Of a DNA stretch of 16,670 nucleotides, positions 6,930 to 14,005 are shown in pieces; the first letter of the stretch is position 1, and every line of letters begins with the position of its first letter. The stretch lies in assembly GCA_017508895.1 (NCBI GenBank), contig JAFWRA010000197.1, positions 1 through 16,670 on the forward strand. Direction: 5' to 3'. Under the pieces are notes generated by a model, which worked only from the letters and a program-made list of their open reading frames with translations, was not told where the DNA came from and did not search any database. The translations under genes were made by a program, and so were the position numbers. This DNA comes from Bacteroidales bacterium (GTDB lineage Bacteria; Bacteroidota; Bacteroidia; Bacteroidales; F082).

Positions 6930-7493
6930 TTAATGTTTAAATTCGTATCCAATGATTAAGCCCGCCCTGGGTATAAAGCTTCTGCTGTCAAAGATAAACA
7001 CAAACTGGTTCGCATCCTTATTGGAAGTCACCCCCAGCCAGGCCATCCCATAAAGTCCTTTGTAATAGTGCCATTTATAGCCTAAGGTAAAGGAGAAGTC
7101 ATAAAAATTGTCCACCCTGACCCGTTCGGCCGTCTCCTCCAGGCAGTATTTGCCTAAAAGTCCATAGTTCACGCCTCCGAAAAGGCCTTTGTAGAAATAG
7201 CACTTCACGCCGACATCGAATCCGATGAAAGGATTGTCGCCGACACGTTCCTTACCTGCATAATATCCCTTTTTGGAGAAAACCTGGTTGCAGCCATCAT
7301 ACCCTATGGCGGCATTGACAGAAACGAATTTGTACTGTATTTCGGTTCCTATTCCAACCATTCCTCCCAGATTGGTATAATTCCCTAAACCGGCATACAC
7401 CGAAGGGGTGATTTGTGCTTTTGCCGAACCACAGCAAAGCAAAGCGGTGGCCATGATGACCAGAATCCGCTTTTTGAAATTGTTTGTTTTCAT
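6930..7493 (-). CDS. Small outer-membrane beta-barrel protein
   Basis: A 187-residue protein with an N-terminal signal peptide (KKRILVIMATALLCCGSAKA, cleavage likely before QITPS). The mature part is a chain of short alternating, Gly/Tyr/Phe-rich strands typical of an eight-stranded outer-membrane barrel (for example VNAAIGYDG, FIGFDVGVKCYFYKGLFGGV, FSFTLGYKWHYYKGLYGMAW, AGLIIGYEF). The start at 7493 is preferred over the in-frame ATG at 7505, which would leave only about seven bases after the predicted transcription start. It is the first gene of a likely two-gene operon with the FISUMP lipoprotein. No specific function can be assigned; porin or structural barrel are both possible. Confidence 0.7.
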   Translation of the reverse strand: MKTNNFKKRILVIMATALLCCGSAKAQITPSVYAGLGNYTNLGGMVGIGTEIQYKFVSVNAAIGYDGCNQVFSKKGYYAGKERVGDNPFIGFDVGVKCYFYKGLFGGVNYGLLGKYCLEETAERVRVDNFYDFSFTLGYKWHYYKGLYGMAWLGVTSNKDANQFVFIFDSRSFIPRAGLIIGYEFKH

Positions 7494-7518
7494 ACTCGTT
7501 ATCATTTGAAGTACTCGG

Positions 7519-7548
7519 CAAAATTACTTCATAATAACGCTTGTCAAG
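7519..7548 (-). promoter_or_regulatory. Promoter of the beta-barrel/FISUMP operon
   Basis: On the minus strand CTTG (7545-7548) and TAATTTTG (7519-7526) are separated by 18 bases, close to the Bacteroidota -33/-7 arrangement. The -7 box lies about 25 bases before the chosen ATG at 7493. Confidence 0.55.
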
Positions 7549-7557
7549 GGGGTCTCG

Positions 7558-7620
7558 GACACCCTCGGGGGATTTGTCCCCTATTTCCCCGGGGTATCTG
7601 TTTCTATACAACTGGGTGTC
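7558..7620. repeat. Nested inverted repeats upstream of the beta-barrel operon
   Basis: GACACCC (7558-7564) pairs with GGGTGTC (7614-7620). Inside lie the hairpin GGGGA-TTTG-TCCCC (7568-7581) and the palindrome CCCCGGGG (7587-7594). The block is directly upstream of the -33 box, so it would not be in the operon mRNA. It could be an interspersed repeat or a regulatory structure. Confidence 0.45.
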
Positions 7621-7696
7621 AATGCAATAGCATTTATCTGATAGTTTTTATGTCCCTATCAAAAAATCATTTGTCCTTATGTTTAGATGGTGTTGA
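7621..7696. other. Intergenic stretch without recognisable gene
   Basis: Between the nested inverted repeats and the T9SS-tail remnant I see no coding signal, promoter box or clear terminator. Only a five-base GATAG/CTATC inverted repeat (about 7660-7680) stands out, which is weak. Confidence 0.4.
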
Positions 7697-7738
7697 TTAT
7701 GCTTTCAGCCATTTTCCTGTTTCAACTATCTTGCCGTT
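7697..7738 (-). pseudogene. Remnant of a T9SS C-terminal sorting domain
   Basis: Fourteen minus-strand codons encode NGKIVETGKWLKA and a TAA stop. This closely matches the last residues of the T9SS protein at 12045-13718 (NGKMVETGKWVKSF) and is similar at the DNA level. The upstream part of the domain is absent, replaced by unrelated sequence, so this is a 3' gene scrap. Confidence 0.5.
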
Positions 7739-7742
7739 GGAC

Positions 7743-7787
7743 ATCCGCCACCTCTTTGGCGCGAAAGCCGAGGAAAGAGTGAGTTAC
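7743..7787 (-). pseudogene. Remnant of a LuxR-type helix-turn-helix
   Basis: Minus-strand translation gives HSFLGFRAKEVAD, matching LSFLQFRAKEEAD of the orphan LuxR domain at 5543-5785; by eye, about 21 of the first 26 bases also match. The piece adjoins the T9SS-tail remnant in another frame and overlaps the Fic stop codon. Short, so moderate confidence. Confidence 0.35.
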
Positions 7788-9256
7788 ATGAATTTCAGCT
7801 TGGCCTTTTCAGGTTCCTCGAAAGCATTGCAGCTTTTCAAATACGACCATAGGTCAGCAAAAGTACGACCGTATAGCGTTTGCCCGAAAAGATGCATCTT
7901 TTCCATCACCTTAATATAGGTAGTAGGATTCCCCTGTCGGCTCAACTTGCGGAGCGAAAGCAGATAATCTTCGCGATACACAGTTGGCACGATGATTTTG
8001 GCTTCGCCTGCCCTAAACAGTTCGGCGTTCATCATCACCCGGGCGGTACGTCCGTTGCCATCGTTGAAAGGGTGCGTCTCGCTGATAAGGAACATCATGA
8101 AAATGGCTTTTGCCAAAGGCGAGCTCAGCGCAGTGTAGTAATCGAATCCGACTTCCAATGTTCCTTGAACCAGTTTTACATCAACGAACTCGGTGTTTCC
8201 CGCGCGGTTATTCACCTGCTTGAATTGTCCTGGGTTCAGGTCGGGACGACCCGACAACAATATGGCATGACGGCGGTGTAGAATGTCAAGCAATTCCTGC
8301 GGAGATTGAGGATAGCGTTGCATCTCGCTCCGGTTCGACACCAGTTGGAACGTGCCCAAGATGTCGTGTGAGTCTTCGTTCCTGTTCGCTATCGGGATAC
8401 CTGTCTCAACAATCCGTTTGGCTTCATCAACCTCGAATTCCGTTCCCTCAATGTAATTGGAGAAATAACTCTCAAAAAAGGCAATGTCACGGTACTCATT
8501 CTCCGGCTGCGGATGGATTGGCCGCGAAACAAAGTGTTGTTCTTGCAAAGCGTCATAGAGAGTCTCAAACAGATGTTTCCTGTTTTCGTCGTATCTCAAA
8601 CCTACTGAAAGGGCTTTTGCGTAGTTGGTTGTAAGCGCAGCCGAATCATGCGTCGCCAACAATGCCGAAATCAGTGCATTGATCTTTTTGAACTCCTTGT
8701 CCATATCAAGCCTTTCGGCGGTTTCGCGCAAAGTGTCGCGGTAAGCGTTCAAGCCCGCTTCTCCACTGGCAATCAGCACGCTGCCAAGTTTCTTTTCTAT
8801 AACGTCGACAGACAGCACCTTCGACTCTTCGCCAGCCCTGCGCGATTCCTGCATGTTCTCAAGCATCCATCGATACTCGCCTGCGATGTACAATTGGCCA
8901 AACACAATATCATTCTTGTCGGCGACGGGACCCTTACCCACAACAATCACAACACCCGGCAAATCGGTCACCTTTTTGTTGAAAGTGCCAGTAAGAAAGA
9001 AATAACCATTAGCCGTCAAACGCATTTCACGTGCGCTTCGGTGACTGATTATTGTTCCAGGGAAGCGCCACATAAGGATATTCAGGATGTTGCGGCGAAC
9101 GATACTCTCTGGACTGTCAATCAAGTTTGTCGTATAAAGCCGAGGGGCTATCTTTCGCAGTTTCTCCTGTTTCACCAGGCGTGAGATCGCATGCGAGACA
9201 TCGGGATCGGACGACGCAAACACGATTTCTCTCGTTAAATCAACCAGTTTCTTCAT
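7784..9256 (-). CDS. Fic-domain AMP-transferase-like protein with AbiEi-like N-terminal domain
   Basis: A 490-residue fusion. Residues 1-140 look like an AbiEi-type regulator/antitoxin: a winged helix (DVSHAISRLVKQEKLRKIAP, then LYTTN) followed by the segment with RFPGTIISHRSAREM. Residues 240-460 form the Fic domain, with the complete catalytic motif HPFNDGNGRTAR at 395-406. The inhibitory motif SNYIEG at 266-271 fits the [S/T]xxxE[G/N] pattern that blocks the ATP site in self-inhibited class II Fic proteins. Fic enzymes transfer AMP or other nucleotide moieties onto protein hydroxyls; the target here is unknown. All catalytic residues seem intact. The gene stands alone with its own promoter box at 9281-9288, and no separate toxin or antitoxin gene adjoins it. 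A solitary auto-regulated Fic enzyme or one-gene toxin-antitoxin module are both possible. Confidence 0.88.
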   Translation of the reverse strand: MKKLVDLTREIVFASSDPDVSHAISRLVKQEKLRKIAPRLYTTNLIDSPESIVRRNILNILMWRFPGTIISHRSAREMRLTANGYFFLTGTFNKKVTDLPGVVIVVGKGPVADKNDIVFGQLYIAGEYRWMLENMQESRRAGEESKVLSVDVIEKKLGSVLIASGEAGLNAYRDTLRETAERLDMDKEFKKINALISALLATHDSAALTTNYAKALSVGLRYDENRKHLFETLYDALQEQHFVSRPIHPQPENEYRDIAFFESYFSNYIEGTEFEVDEAKRIVETGIPIANRNEDSHDILGTFQLVSNRSEMQRYPQSPQELLDILHRRHAILLSGRPDLNPGQFKQVNNRAGNTEFVDVKLVQGTLEVGFDYYTALSSPLAKAIFMMFLISETHPFNDGNGRTARVMMNAELFRAGEAKIIVPTVYREDYLLSLRKLSRQGNPTTYIKVMEKMHLFGQTLYGRTFADLWSYLKSCNAFEEPEKAKLKFM

Positions 9257-9280
9257 TCAAATTTTATACAATTGCAACCG

Positions 9281-9288
9281 CAAAAATA
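9281..9288 (-). promoter_or_regulatory. -7 promoter box for the Fic gene
   Basis: Minus-strand TATTTTTG, 24 bases before the ATG at 9256; it matches TAnnTTTG. No clear TTTG is present at the -33 position. Confidence 0.5.
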
Positions 9289-9341
9289 CAAATTTCATCG
9301 AATAGCAGGCGGAAAACTACAAATTTTAAACCCCATTCCTT

Positions 9342-11903
9342 TCACTCCTTAATCCACTTACCCATTTCCGCTAATTTGCCATCGGCCACCACCTTCCATA
9401 CATAAACCCCAGCGGGCCATGATTCCGTGTTAATCACAGTGATTTCGCGGCTCAGCGGCATTTCTATTACCTTAGCACCATAAATGTCAAAGATTTGTAA
9501 CAGTGCATCATTGTTTGAAGTGTTAATGTTCACACAATCATTCCCAGGAACCGGATAGACCATTGTGAATGCTTTGTCGGGTTCATCCACTGCGTTAACC
9601 GACCAATATACACGCAGGAAATATTCAAACTCATTGTATTTCGACCGTGCCGGAGCAGAATAGCAGTCGATGTCCTGATAATAGGCAAACAATCTATAGA
9701 GATATGAGGTCTCATCCTCCAAGGGAGCATTGTCGGTGTATGAAGTGGCATTGCCATTTAACATCTTGATTCTCTTCCAATCCATTTCGGATTCTTTGGT
9801 CCGGTAAAGAATAAACCCCGACAATCCGTCGTTGGGCTGCGGCGATTCCCAGGTCAACTTCACCTTGTTGTTGGAAGTCATCTCATACCAAAGATTGGTA
9901 GCAGGTTGGCAACCATCGCCTGCTGTAGCACAAGCCTCGTTGGTGGACTCACCTTCTCCGCCTTCGCATAAAGCCGTCACAAAATAGCAATGCCCCCCTA
10001 ATGGGACCTCCTCATCGGTAAAAGCAGTCGCTCCATTTCTCACGGTCTTGACCACCACTCCATCGCGATAAATGTTGTAATCAGTCTCACCTTCGGCAGT
10101 CAGCCAATTCAAGACCACATCGTTGCCATCAGCAACAGCGTAAAGTTCAGAAGGACTTCCACATTCCTCATGACCACAATTGTTGTTCATCGTCAGAAAG
10201 ACACCTTCAGGCAAGTCGGAAGGATTTCCAGAAAAATGATATACCTGTTGTCCTTCGGCATCTTTGATGGTGAAAGTGATATCATTGACATTACTGTTTC
10301 CCGCGCTCCAGCCAAAGGAGACGTTGCCCAAAGGCACCGCGACAGAAAACGCCTGCGACGACGAGGTTGCGGAGACTTTTTCAACGATTTGCCCGGCATT
10401 GTTGTACAAGGTAATGGTCCCTCCTTGCCATCCAGAGGACGTAGAACTTGTCACAATGGCCCAATCGCAGCTCGGGCCAAAACTCACTGCGTTACGCGAG
10501 GCAGATTCTCCATGATTGCCATAACAAACGGCATAAACACTATAGTCGAACAATCCGAAAAACGGCACCTCATCAGTGAACTCCATCGCTGCACCCGGGG
10601 TCACATGATCCGCAGTATAAATCACTTTTCCATCACGTTTGACAACGATTTGATCAATAACCGACAAAGAGCTGTTACTCATTGTTTTAATAGGATTAAC
10701 CCAGCTTATCAAGCAAGAATAAGCATCATCCGCCACAGGCTCCACAGTAAGAATTGAAGGTGCTTGAGGTGTGTTTTCATACACGGTGCGCGGTCTGATG
10801 TCATAAATCATGAGCTGATACGCGTTCCAGGCGAGATTGTACGTTCGAAGATTGTCAATACTGAAGTACCCGTCAAGCTCACCGCTCCAGCCCCAATTGA
10901 AATGGAAGAGGCCATTGGCATCATATCCGTCGCAGATGAATGAATGGCCACCCACCCCCTGCTCTGTGTCCGTGCCAGCGTAAGCAATCGGAAGCCCCGA
11001 ATCCAGGGCATTCCGCATGAGGCCCGTCCATTCATCGTATGAAGGATGACTGACCCTTTCGACGTAATGCATAGGAGCATAATCGAAATAGGTATTCAGT
11101 GCTATTTTCATGCTATTTTGGCTGGTTCCGCTGCCATTCGGTGCCGGCGCATAAACCATATCAGTTGCCACTCCGCAATGGTAAAGCAAGGTCGCTACCG
11201 CATCGTTGTAATCGTTCAATTGCTCGGGCATCTCGTCCCAATGATAGGTGGTCTCGCCAAAGTTGACGGTCAACGGTCCATAGAAATAGCTGTTGTTGGT
11301 GTGCGACCCGATGCCATGCTCAGGGTAGTTCCAATATTTCATAATCTGGCCCATTGCGGTGGCCACGCACCCAACTTTCACATGTCCACACCAGCCGCCT
11401 TCATCTGCCGGACAATATTCGTTGTAATAGCATTCCTGGTCCCAATGTGTAGCGATCAGCGGTGCTACCGCACCCAGTTTTGTGGTTTGGGTCATGCCAC
11501 ATCGCTCAAGGCTCTCCCATTCTTGAATGATAACAAAATCAGCTTTAGCCAGTTGTTCTTCCGCAAAGTCAACCGATTCCGCATAGCCATCAAGAAAAAA
11601 TGCCAGACCTTCAGGGATATTATCTTTGTCGAACGAACCCGTTGGGGAATAGCCAAGAACAGGGCTGGTCAAATCGCTGGCTGACACGAGGACAAAACCC
11701 TCGGGAATGCCGTTAAAAGCATAAAATGCCGGACGGCCGTTTTCAGTGTAGGCAGTGTATGCCAATTCCAACTGGACAGGCATTTCAAAGTTTGCCTCTA
11801 CAAATTTTTCGCCAAGAGTTAGGGCGCGATTCGCATCTATTGTACCTCCAAACAATTGAATTGCAAGGAGCACCATAATGATTGTGCTAAGTCTATTCTT
11901 CAT
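9342..11903 (-). CDS. C10-family cysteine peptidase (streptopain-like) with T9SS sorting domain
   Basis: An 853-residue secreted peptidase. Residues 1-24 are the signal; about 25-145 form the inhibitory propeptide typical of the family (FYAFNGIPEGFVLVSASD, then PVLGYSPTGSF). The peptidase core follows: THWDQECYYNEYCP, the catalytic cysteine in VGCVATAMGQIMKYW (C179), the catalytic histidine in GGHSFICDGYD (H320) and the conserved NWGWSG (336-341). This matches streptopain (SpeB) and Porphyromonas PrtT-type enzymes. Several fibronectin-III-like modules fill the middle (for example SPSELYAVADGNDVVLNW and VKLTWESPQPNDGL). The final 75 residues are a T9SS type A domain (MVYPVPGNDCVNI, then GVYVWKVVADGKLAEMGKW). 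It should be exported as a zymogen and activated by propeptide removal at the surface, degrading extracellular protein. It has its own promoter box upstream. Confidence 0.92.
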   Translation of the reverse strand: MKNRLSTIIMVLLAIQLFGGTIDANRALTLGEKFVEANFEMPVQLELAYTAYTENGRPAFYAFNGIPEGFVLVSASDLTSPVLGYSPTGSFDKDNIPEGLAFFLDGYAESVDFAEEQLAKADFVIIQEWESLERCGMTQTTKLGAVAPLIATHWDQECYYNEYCPADEGGWCGHVKVGCVATAMGQIMKYWNYPEHGIGSHTNNSYFYGPLTVNFGETTYHWDEMPEQLNDYNDAVATLLYHCGVATDMVYAPAPNGSGTSQNSMKIALNTYFDYAPMHYVERVSHPSYDEWTGLMRNALDSGLPIAYAGTDTEQGVGGHSFICDGYDANGLFHFNWGWSGELDGYFSIDNLRTYNLAWNAYQLMIYDIRPRTVYENTPQAPSILTVEPVADDAYSCLISWVNPIKTMSNSSLSVIDQIVVKRDGKVIYTADHVTPGAAMEFTDEVPFFGLFDYSVYAVCYGNHGESASRNAVSFGPSCDWAIVTSSTSSGWQGGTITLYNNAGQIVEKVSATSSSQAFSVAVPLGNVSFGWSAGNSNVNDITFTIKDAEGQQVYHFSGNPSDLPEGVFLTMNNNCGHEECGSPSELYAVADGNDVVLNWLTAEGETDYNIYRDGVVVKTVRNGATAFTDEEVPLGGHCYFVTALCEGGEGESTNEACATAGDGCQPATNLWYEMTSNNKVKLTWESPQPNDGLSGFILYRTKESEMDWKRIKMLNGNATSYTDNAPLEDETSYLYRLFAYYQDIDCYSAPARSKYNEFEYFLRVYWSVNAVDEPDKAFTMVYPVPGNDCVNINTSNNDALLQIFDIYGAKVIEMPLSREITVINTESWPAGVYVWKVVADGKLAEMGKWIKE

Positions 11904-11920
11904 TTCTTGTTATTTTTTTC

Positions 11921-11928
11921 CAAAAATA
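11921..11928 (-). promoter_or_regulatory. -7 promoter box for the C10 peptidase gene
   Basis: Minus-strand TATTTTTG lies 17 bases before the ATG at 11903. An ATTG about 21 bases further upstream could serve as the -33 element. Confidence 0.5.
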
Positions 11929-11982
11929 CAGCAAAAACCGCAAGAAAAACAATTCCATCAGCAAATCCACTATTATTTTAAG

Positions 11983-12003
11983 AAAAAACATTGATTGTCA
12001 ATG
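11983..12003 (-). terminator. Rho-independent terminator after the T9SS gene at 12045
   Basis: On the minus strand CATTGA-CAA-TCAATG is immediately followed by TTTTTT, 40 bases past the TAG of the gene ending at 12045. The stem is AT-rich with six pairs, so moderate strength only. It separates this gene from the C10 peptidase promoter. Confidence 0.5.
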
Positions 12004-12044
12004 AATTACAATATTGTTTTCCACTAATAAGATTCGCAAAAATC

Positions 12045-13718
12045 CTAAAAACTCTTCACCCACTTCCCTGTTTCAACCATCTTTCCATTGGCAATCACGT
12101 TCCAAACATAAACACCTTCAGCCCAATCTCCAGCATCAATCTCCGTCACATCCTCTGTAATATCTTGTCTATGCACAAGCCTCCCATTCACATCATACAC
12201 CTCCACCCGCGCATCCTGCAATCCTGTGCGAATATTCAACACATCCTTCCCCGGATTAGGATAGGCAATGGCCACCTTCAGCCCATTCTCATGCGCCTCC
12301 TCGATACCCACAAAAGCCTCGGCGGGAAACTTTACAACAGAAGTTGCACCTATATTAAAGTCATCAAGTTTTATTGATTCCAAAACCAACAAGACACCAT
12401 CATCGTTTGTCAAAGAAATACTTTCAGCAACATAACATTGGCGGTCTGAATCAGTGCCATAGTAAACTGTTTGTATCGTGTTGAAGTCTTCATCAAATCT
12501 TTCAATGACTATCCATGAATCACCGTAATCAAATCCCACATTCAATGAATAACAGAAATAAACTGAATGGTCGTCGCCAACCTCAACAGCCTTACATTCA
12601 GCCACAAAGTCATGGTCATCAGACTTACGCTCAATTTCATTGGTAATGGGAACGATTTCTTGCGTGTTTTCAATGTCATCGTCAAATTCGTACAGGAAGC
12701 AATTGCTTTTTCCCGCCGAACTATGCCTGCTTGAACGGGTGGCCATATAAGTCGTGTTATGGTCGCTCCGAACGACCGACACATCGTCAAACCAATAAAA
12801 TCCGCCGCCGTTACCACCTGGATGCACCAGTTTTCTTGTTCTTAACAAGTTAAAGTCTTTGTCCAAATATGCTACAGTTCCGGCATATTCACGGTTTTCG
12901 CCAACACTATTTGGTGCAGGTGGCGTGTTTTGCTGACGGCTGTAATATATGTATCCATAATCTGTGCTTACCATTTGCTCACGCCAAAACGCCCCTTGCC
13001 ACTGCATACCGGAATAATTAGTTTCAATGCCGACATTGGCCAACAAATCACCTTCAAAGTTCATCCTGAAGAAAAACAGAGAATCTTTTCCTGTTGGATT
13101 GCTGGTTAGACTCACACTTTTTGTGTAGGCACCCACAATATAGCCATCATCAAGAATAGCGGAATGCATGAAAATATTGCCGCTTGCGTCGCATGGCAGC
13201 ATGTTATCCTGCCCTTGAGCCGTATCAATTGGAAAACTGTACTCAAAACTCTCCACGATTTCCAAATCATCGTTGAGTTTGTAAAGTCCAAGAATGGCAT
13301 CAGTTGGCGGGTTTTCATAGTTCAAAAAGTAGTTGAAGTAATCAGGGTCATGGTCAGGGCTGTACGACATCAGCGCAAAAACCTCTCCGTTCTCATTTTC
13401 AAACACATACGGATTATAGGACGAACCCCAATAGCTATCTCTAAAATAATCCATTTGCGCCAATTCTTCTCCGTCAGCCGATAATGCTATCAAGGCATTG
13501 TGAGGCGGATAGAAATTGGGATAAGAGCCGTCATTGTAAAGCAACTGGGCACTGATAATAATTCGCCCATCCGACAATTCGTATGCGCAATACTGGCGAG
13601 TCATTTCTGGATCTGCCATGTAATAAGGGATGGAGTATTCCCACTCCTGCCCGAAGGCATTTACTCCGAATAACAGCGCAAGGGCAAAGGCGACTGAAAG
13701 TTTGAAATTTATGTTCAT
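12045..13718 (-). CDS. T9SS-sorted secreted protein of unknown function (paralogue A)
   Basis: A 557-residue protein when started at 13718. The earlier in-frame ATG at 13742 is rejected because it touches the TAATTTTG box (13744-13751) and lies about where transcription should begin; the 13718 start also gives a clean signal peptide (INFKLSVAFALALLFGVNAF, cleaved near FGQ). The body has beta-strand repeats such as LSDGRIIISAQL and NALIALSADGEEL, then VFALMSYSPDHD and ILGLYKLNDDLEIVESFEYS, suggesting a propeller-like fold, but I recognise no enzyme family. The last 75 residues are a T9SS type A domain (AIAYPNPGKDVLNIRTG, VEVYDVNGRLVHRQ, GVYVWNVIANGKMVETGKW). It is a close paralogue of the gene at 15291. 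Terminator and promoter suggest a single-gene unit. Confidence 0.85.
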   Translation of the reverse strand: MNINFKLSVAFALALLFGVNAFGQEWEYSIPYYMADPEMTRQYCAYELSDGRIIISAQLLYNDGSYPNFYPPHNALIALSADGEELAQMDYFRDSYWGSSYNPYVFENENGEVFALMSYSPDHDPDYFNYFLNYENPPTDAILGLYKLNDDLEIVESFEYSFPIDTAQGQDNMLPCDASGNIFMHSAILDDGYIVGAYTKSVSLTSNPTGKDSLFFFRMNFEGDLLANVGIETNYSGMQWQGAFWREQMVSTDYGYIYYSRQQNTPPAPNSVGENREYAGTVAYLDKDFNLLRTRKLVHPGGNGGGFYWFDDVSVVRSDHNTTYMATRSSRHSSAGKSNCFLYEFDDDIENTQEIVPITNEIERKSDDHDFVAECKAVEVGDDHSVYFCYSLNVGFDYGDSWIVIERFDEDFNTIQTVYYGTDSDRQCYVAESISLTNDDGVLLVLESIKLDDFNIGATSVVKFPAEAFVGIEEAHENGLKVAIAYPNPGKDVLNIRTGLQDARVEVYDVNGRLVHRQDITEDVTEIDAGDWAEGVYVWNVIANGKMVETGKWVKSF

Positions 13719-13743
13719 GGCATCGCGTTTTTGAATTTGCATC

Positions 13744-13777
13744 CAAAATTATAGCAAAAACCTAAGCCATTTGCAAA
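13744..13777 (-). promoter_or_regulatory. Promoter of T9SS paralogue A
   Basis: Minus-strand TTTG (13774-13777) and TAATTTTG (13744-13751) are separated by 22 bases, slightly longer than usual. It fixes the start codon at 13718. Upstream are two copies of CACACACATTT (about 13783-13803). Confidence 0.5.
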
Positions 13778-13875
13778 AATCACACACACATTTCACACAC
13801 ATTTTGGGCTATTTTACCCCAAAAGGCAACGTCAAATGACATGAACCGCTTAGTGAGATACGCATTTCTTTCAAA

Positions 13876-13932
13876 TTACCGAACAATTCTTCCACAAATA
13901 ACCGAACAAATTTGTAATAAACAACCGAAAAA
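13876..13932. repeat. Three CCGAA-containing repeats at 23-base spacing
   Basis: TTACCGAACAA (13876), TAACCGAACAA (13899) and ACAACCGAAAAA (13921) put their CCGAA cores at 13879, 13902 and 13925, exactly 23 bases apart. They end just upstream of the ATPase -33 box. Possible operator or iteron array; see findings. Confidence 0.55.
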
Positions 13933-13944
13933 CTCAGGTTTTCC

Positions 13945-13975
13945 TTGCATAATTCAAACATTATCAGTATTTTTG
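13945..13975 (+). promoter_or_regulatory. Promoter of the DUF4143 ATPase gene
   Basis: TTG (13945-13947) and TATTTTTG (13968-13975) are separated by 20 bases, the best -33/-7 match in the window. The predicted transcript would begin about 24 bases before the ATG at 14006. Confidence 0.6.
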
Positions 13976-14005
13976 CACCCTCAATAACAAAGAACACATT
14001 TTATT

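Noticed and set aside
11046..11684. Plus-strand ORF of 212 codons
   Set aside because: Antisense to the catalytic domain of the C10 peptidase; composition is His/Ile/Arg-rich as expected of a shadow frame.
13781..13804. CA-rich simple repeat as a phase-variable tract
   Set aside because: Only four to five CA units in two short runs, upstream of the promoter; too short to expect slippage.
13876..13932. Possible CRISPR array
   Set aside because: Only about 11-base cores repeat, with roughly 12-base gaps, and no cas gene is near; units are far too short.
13809..13997. Minus-strand ORF of 62 codons in the divergent intergenic region
   Set aside because: It covers the ATPase promoter and the 23-base repeats, and has no box or ribosome-binding signal of its own.
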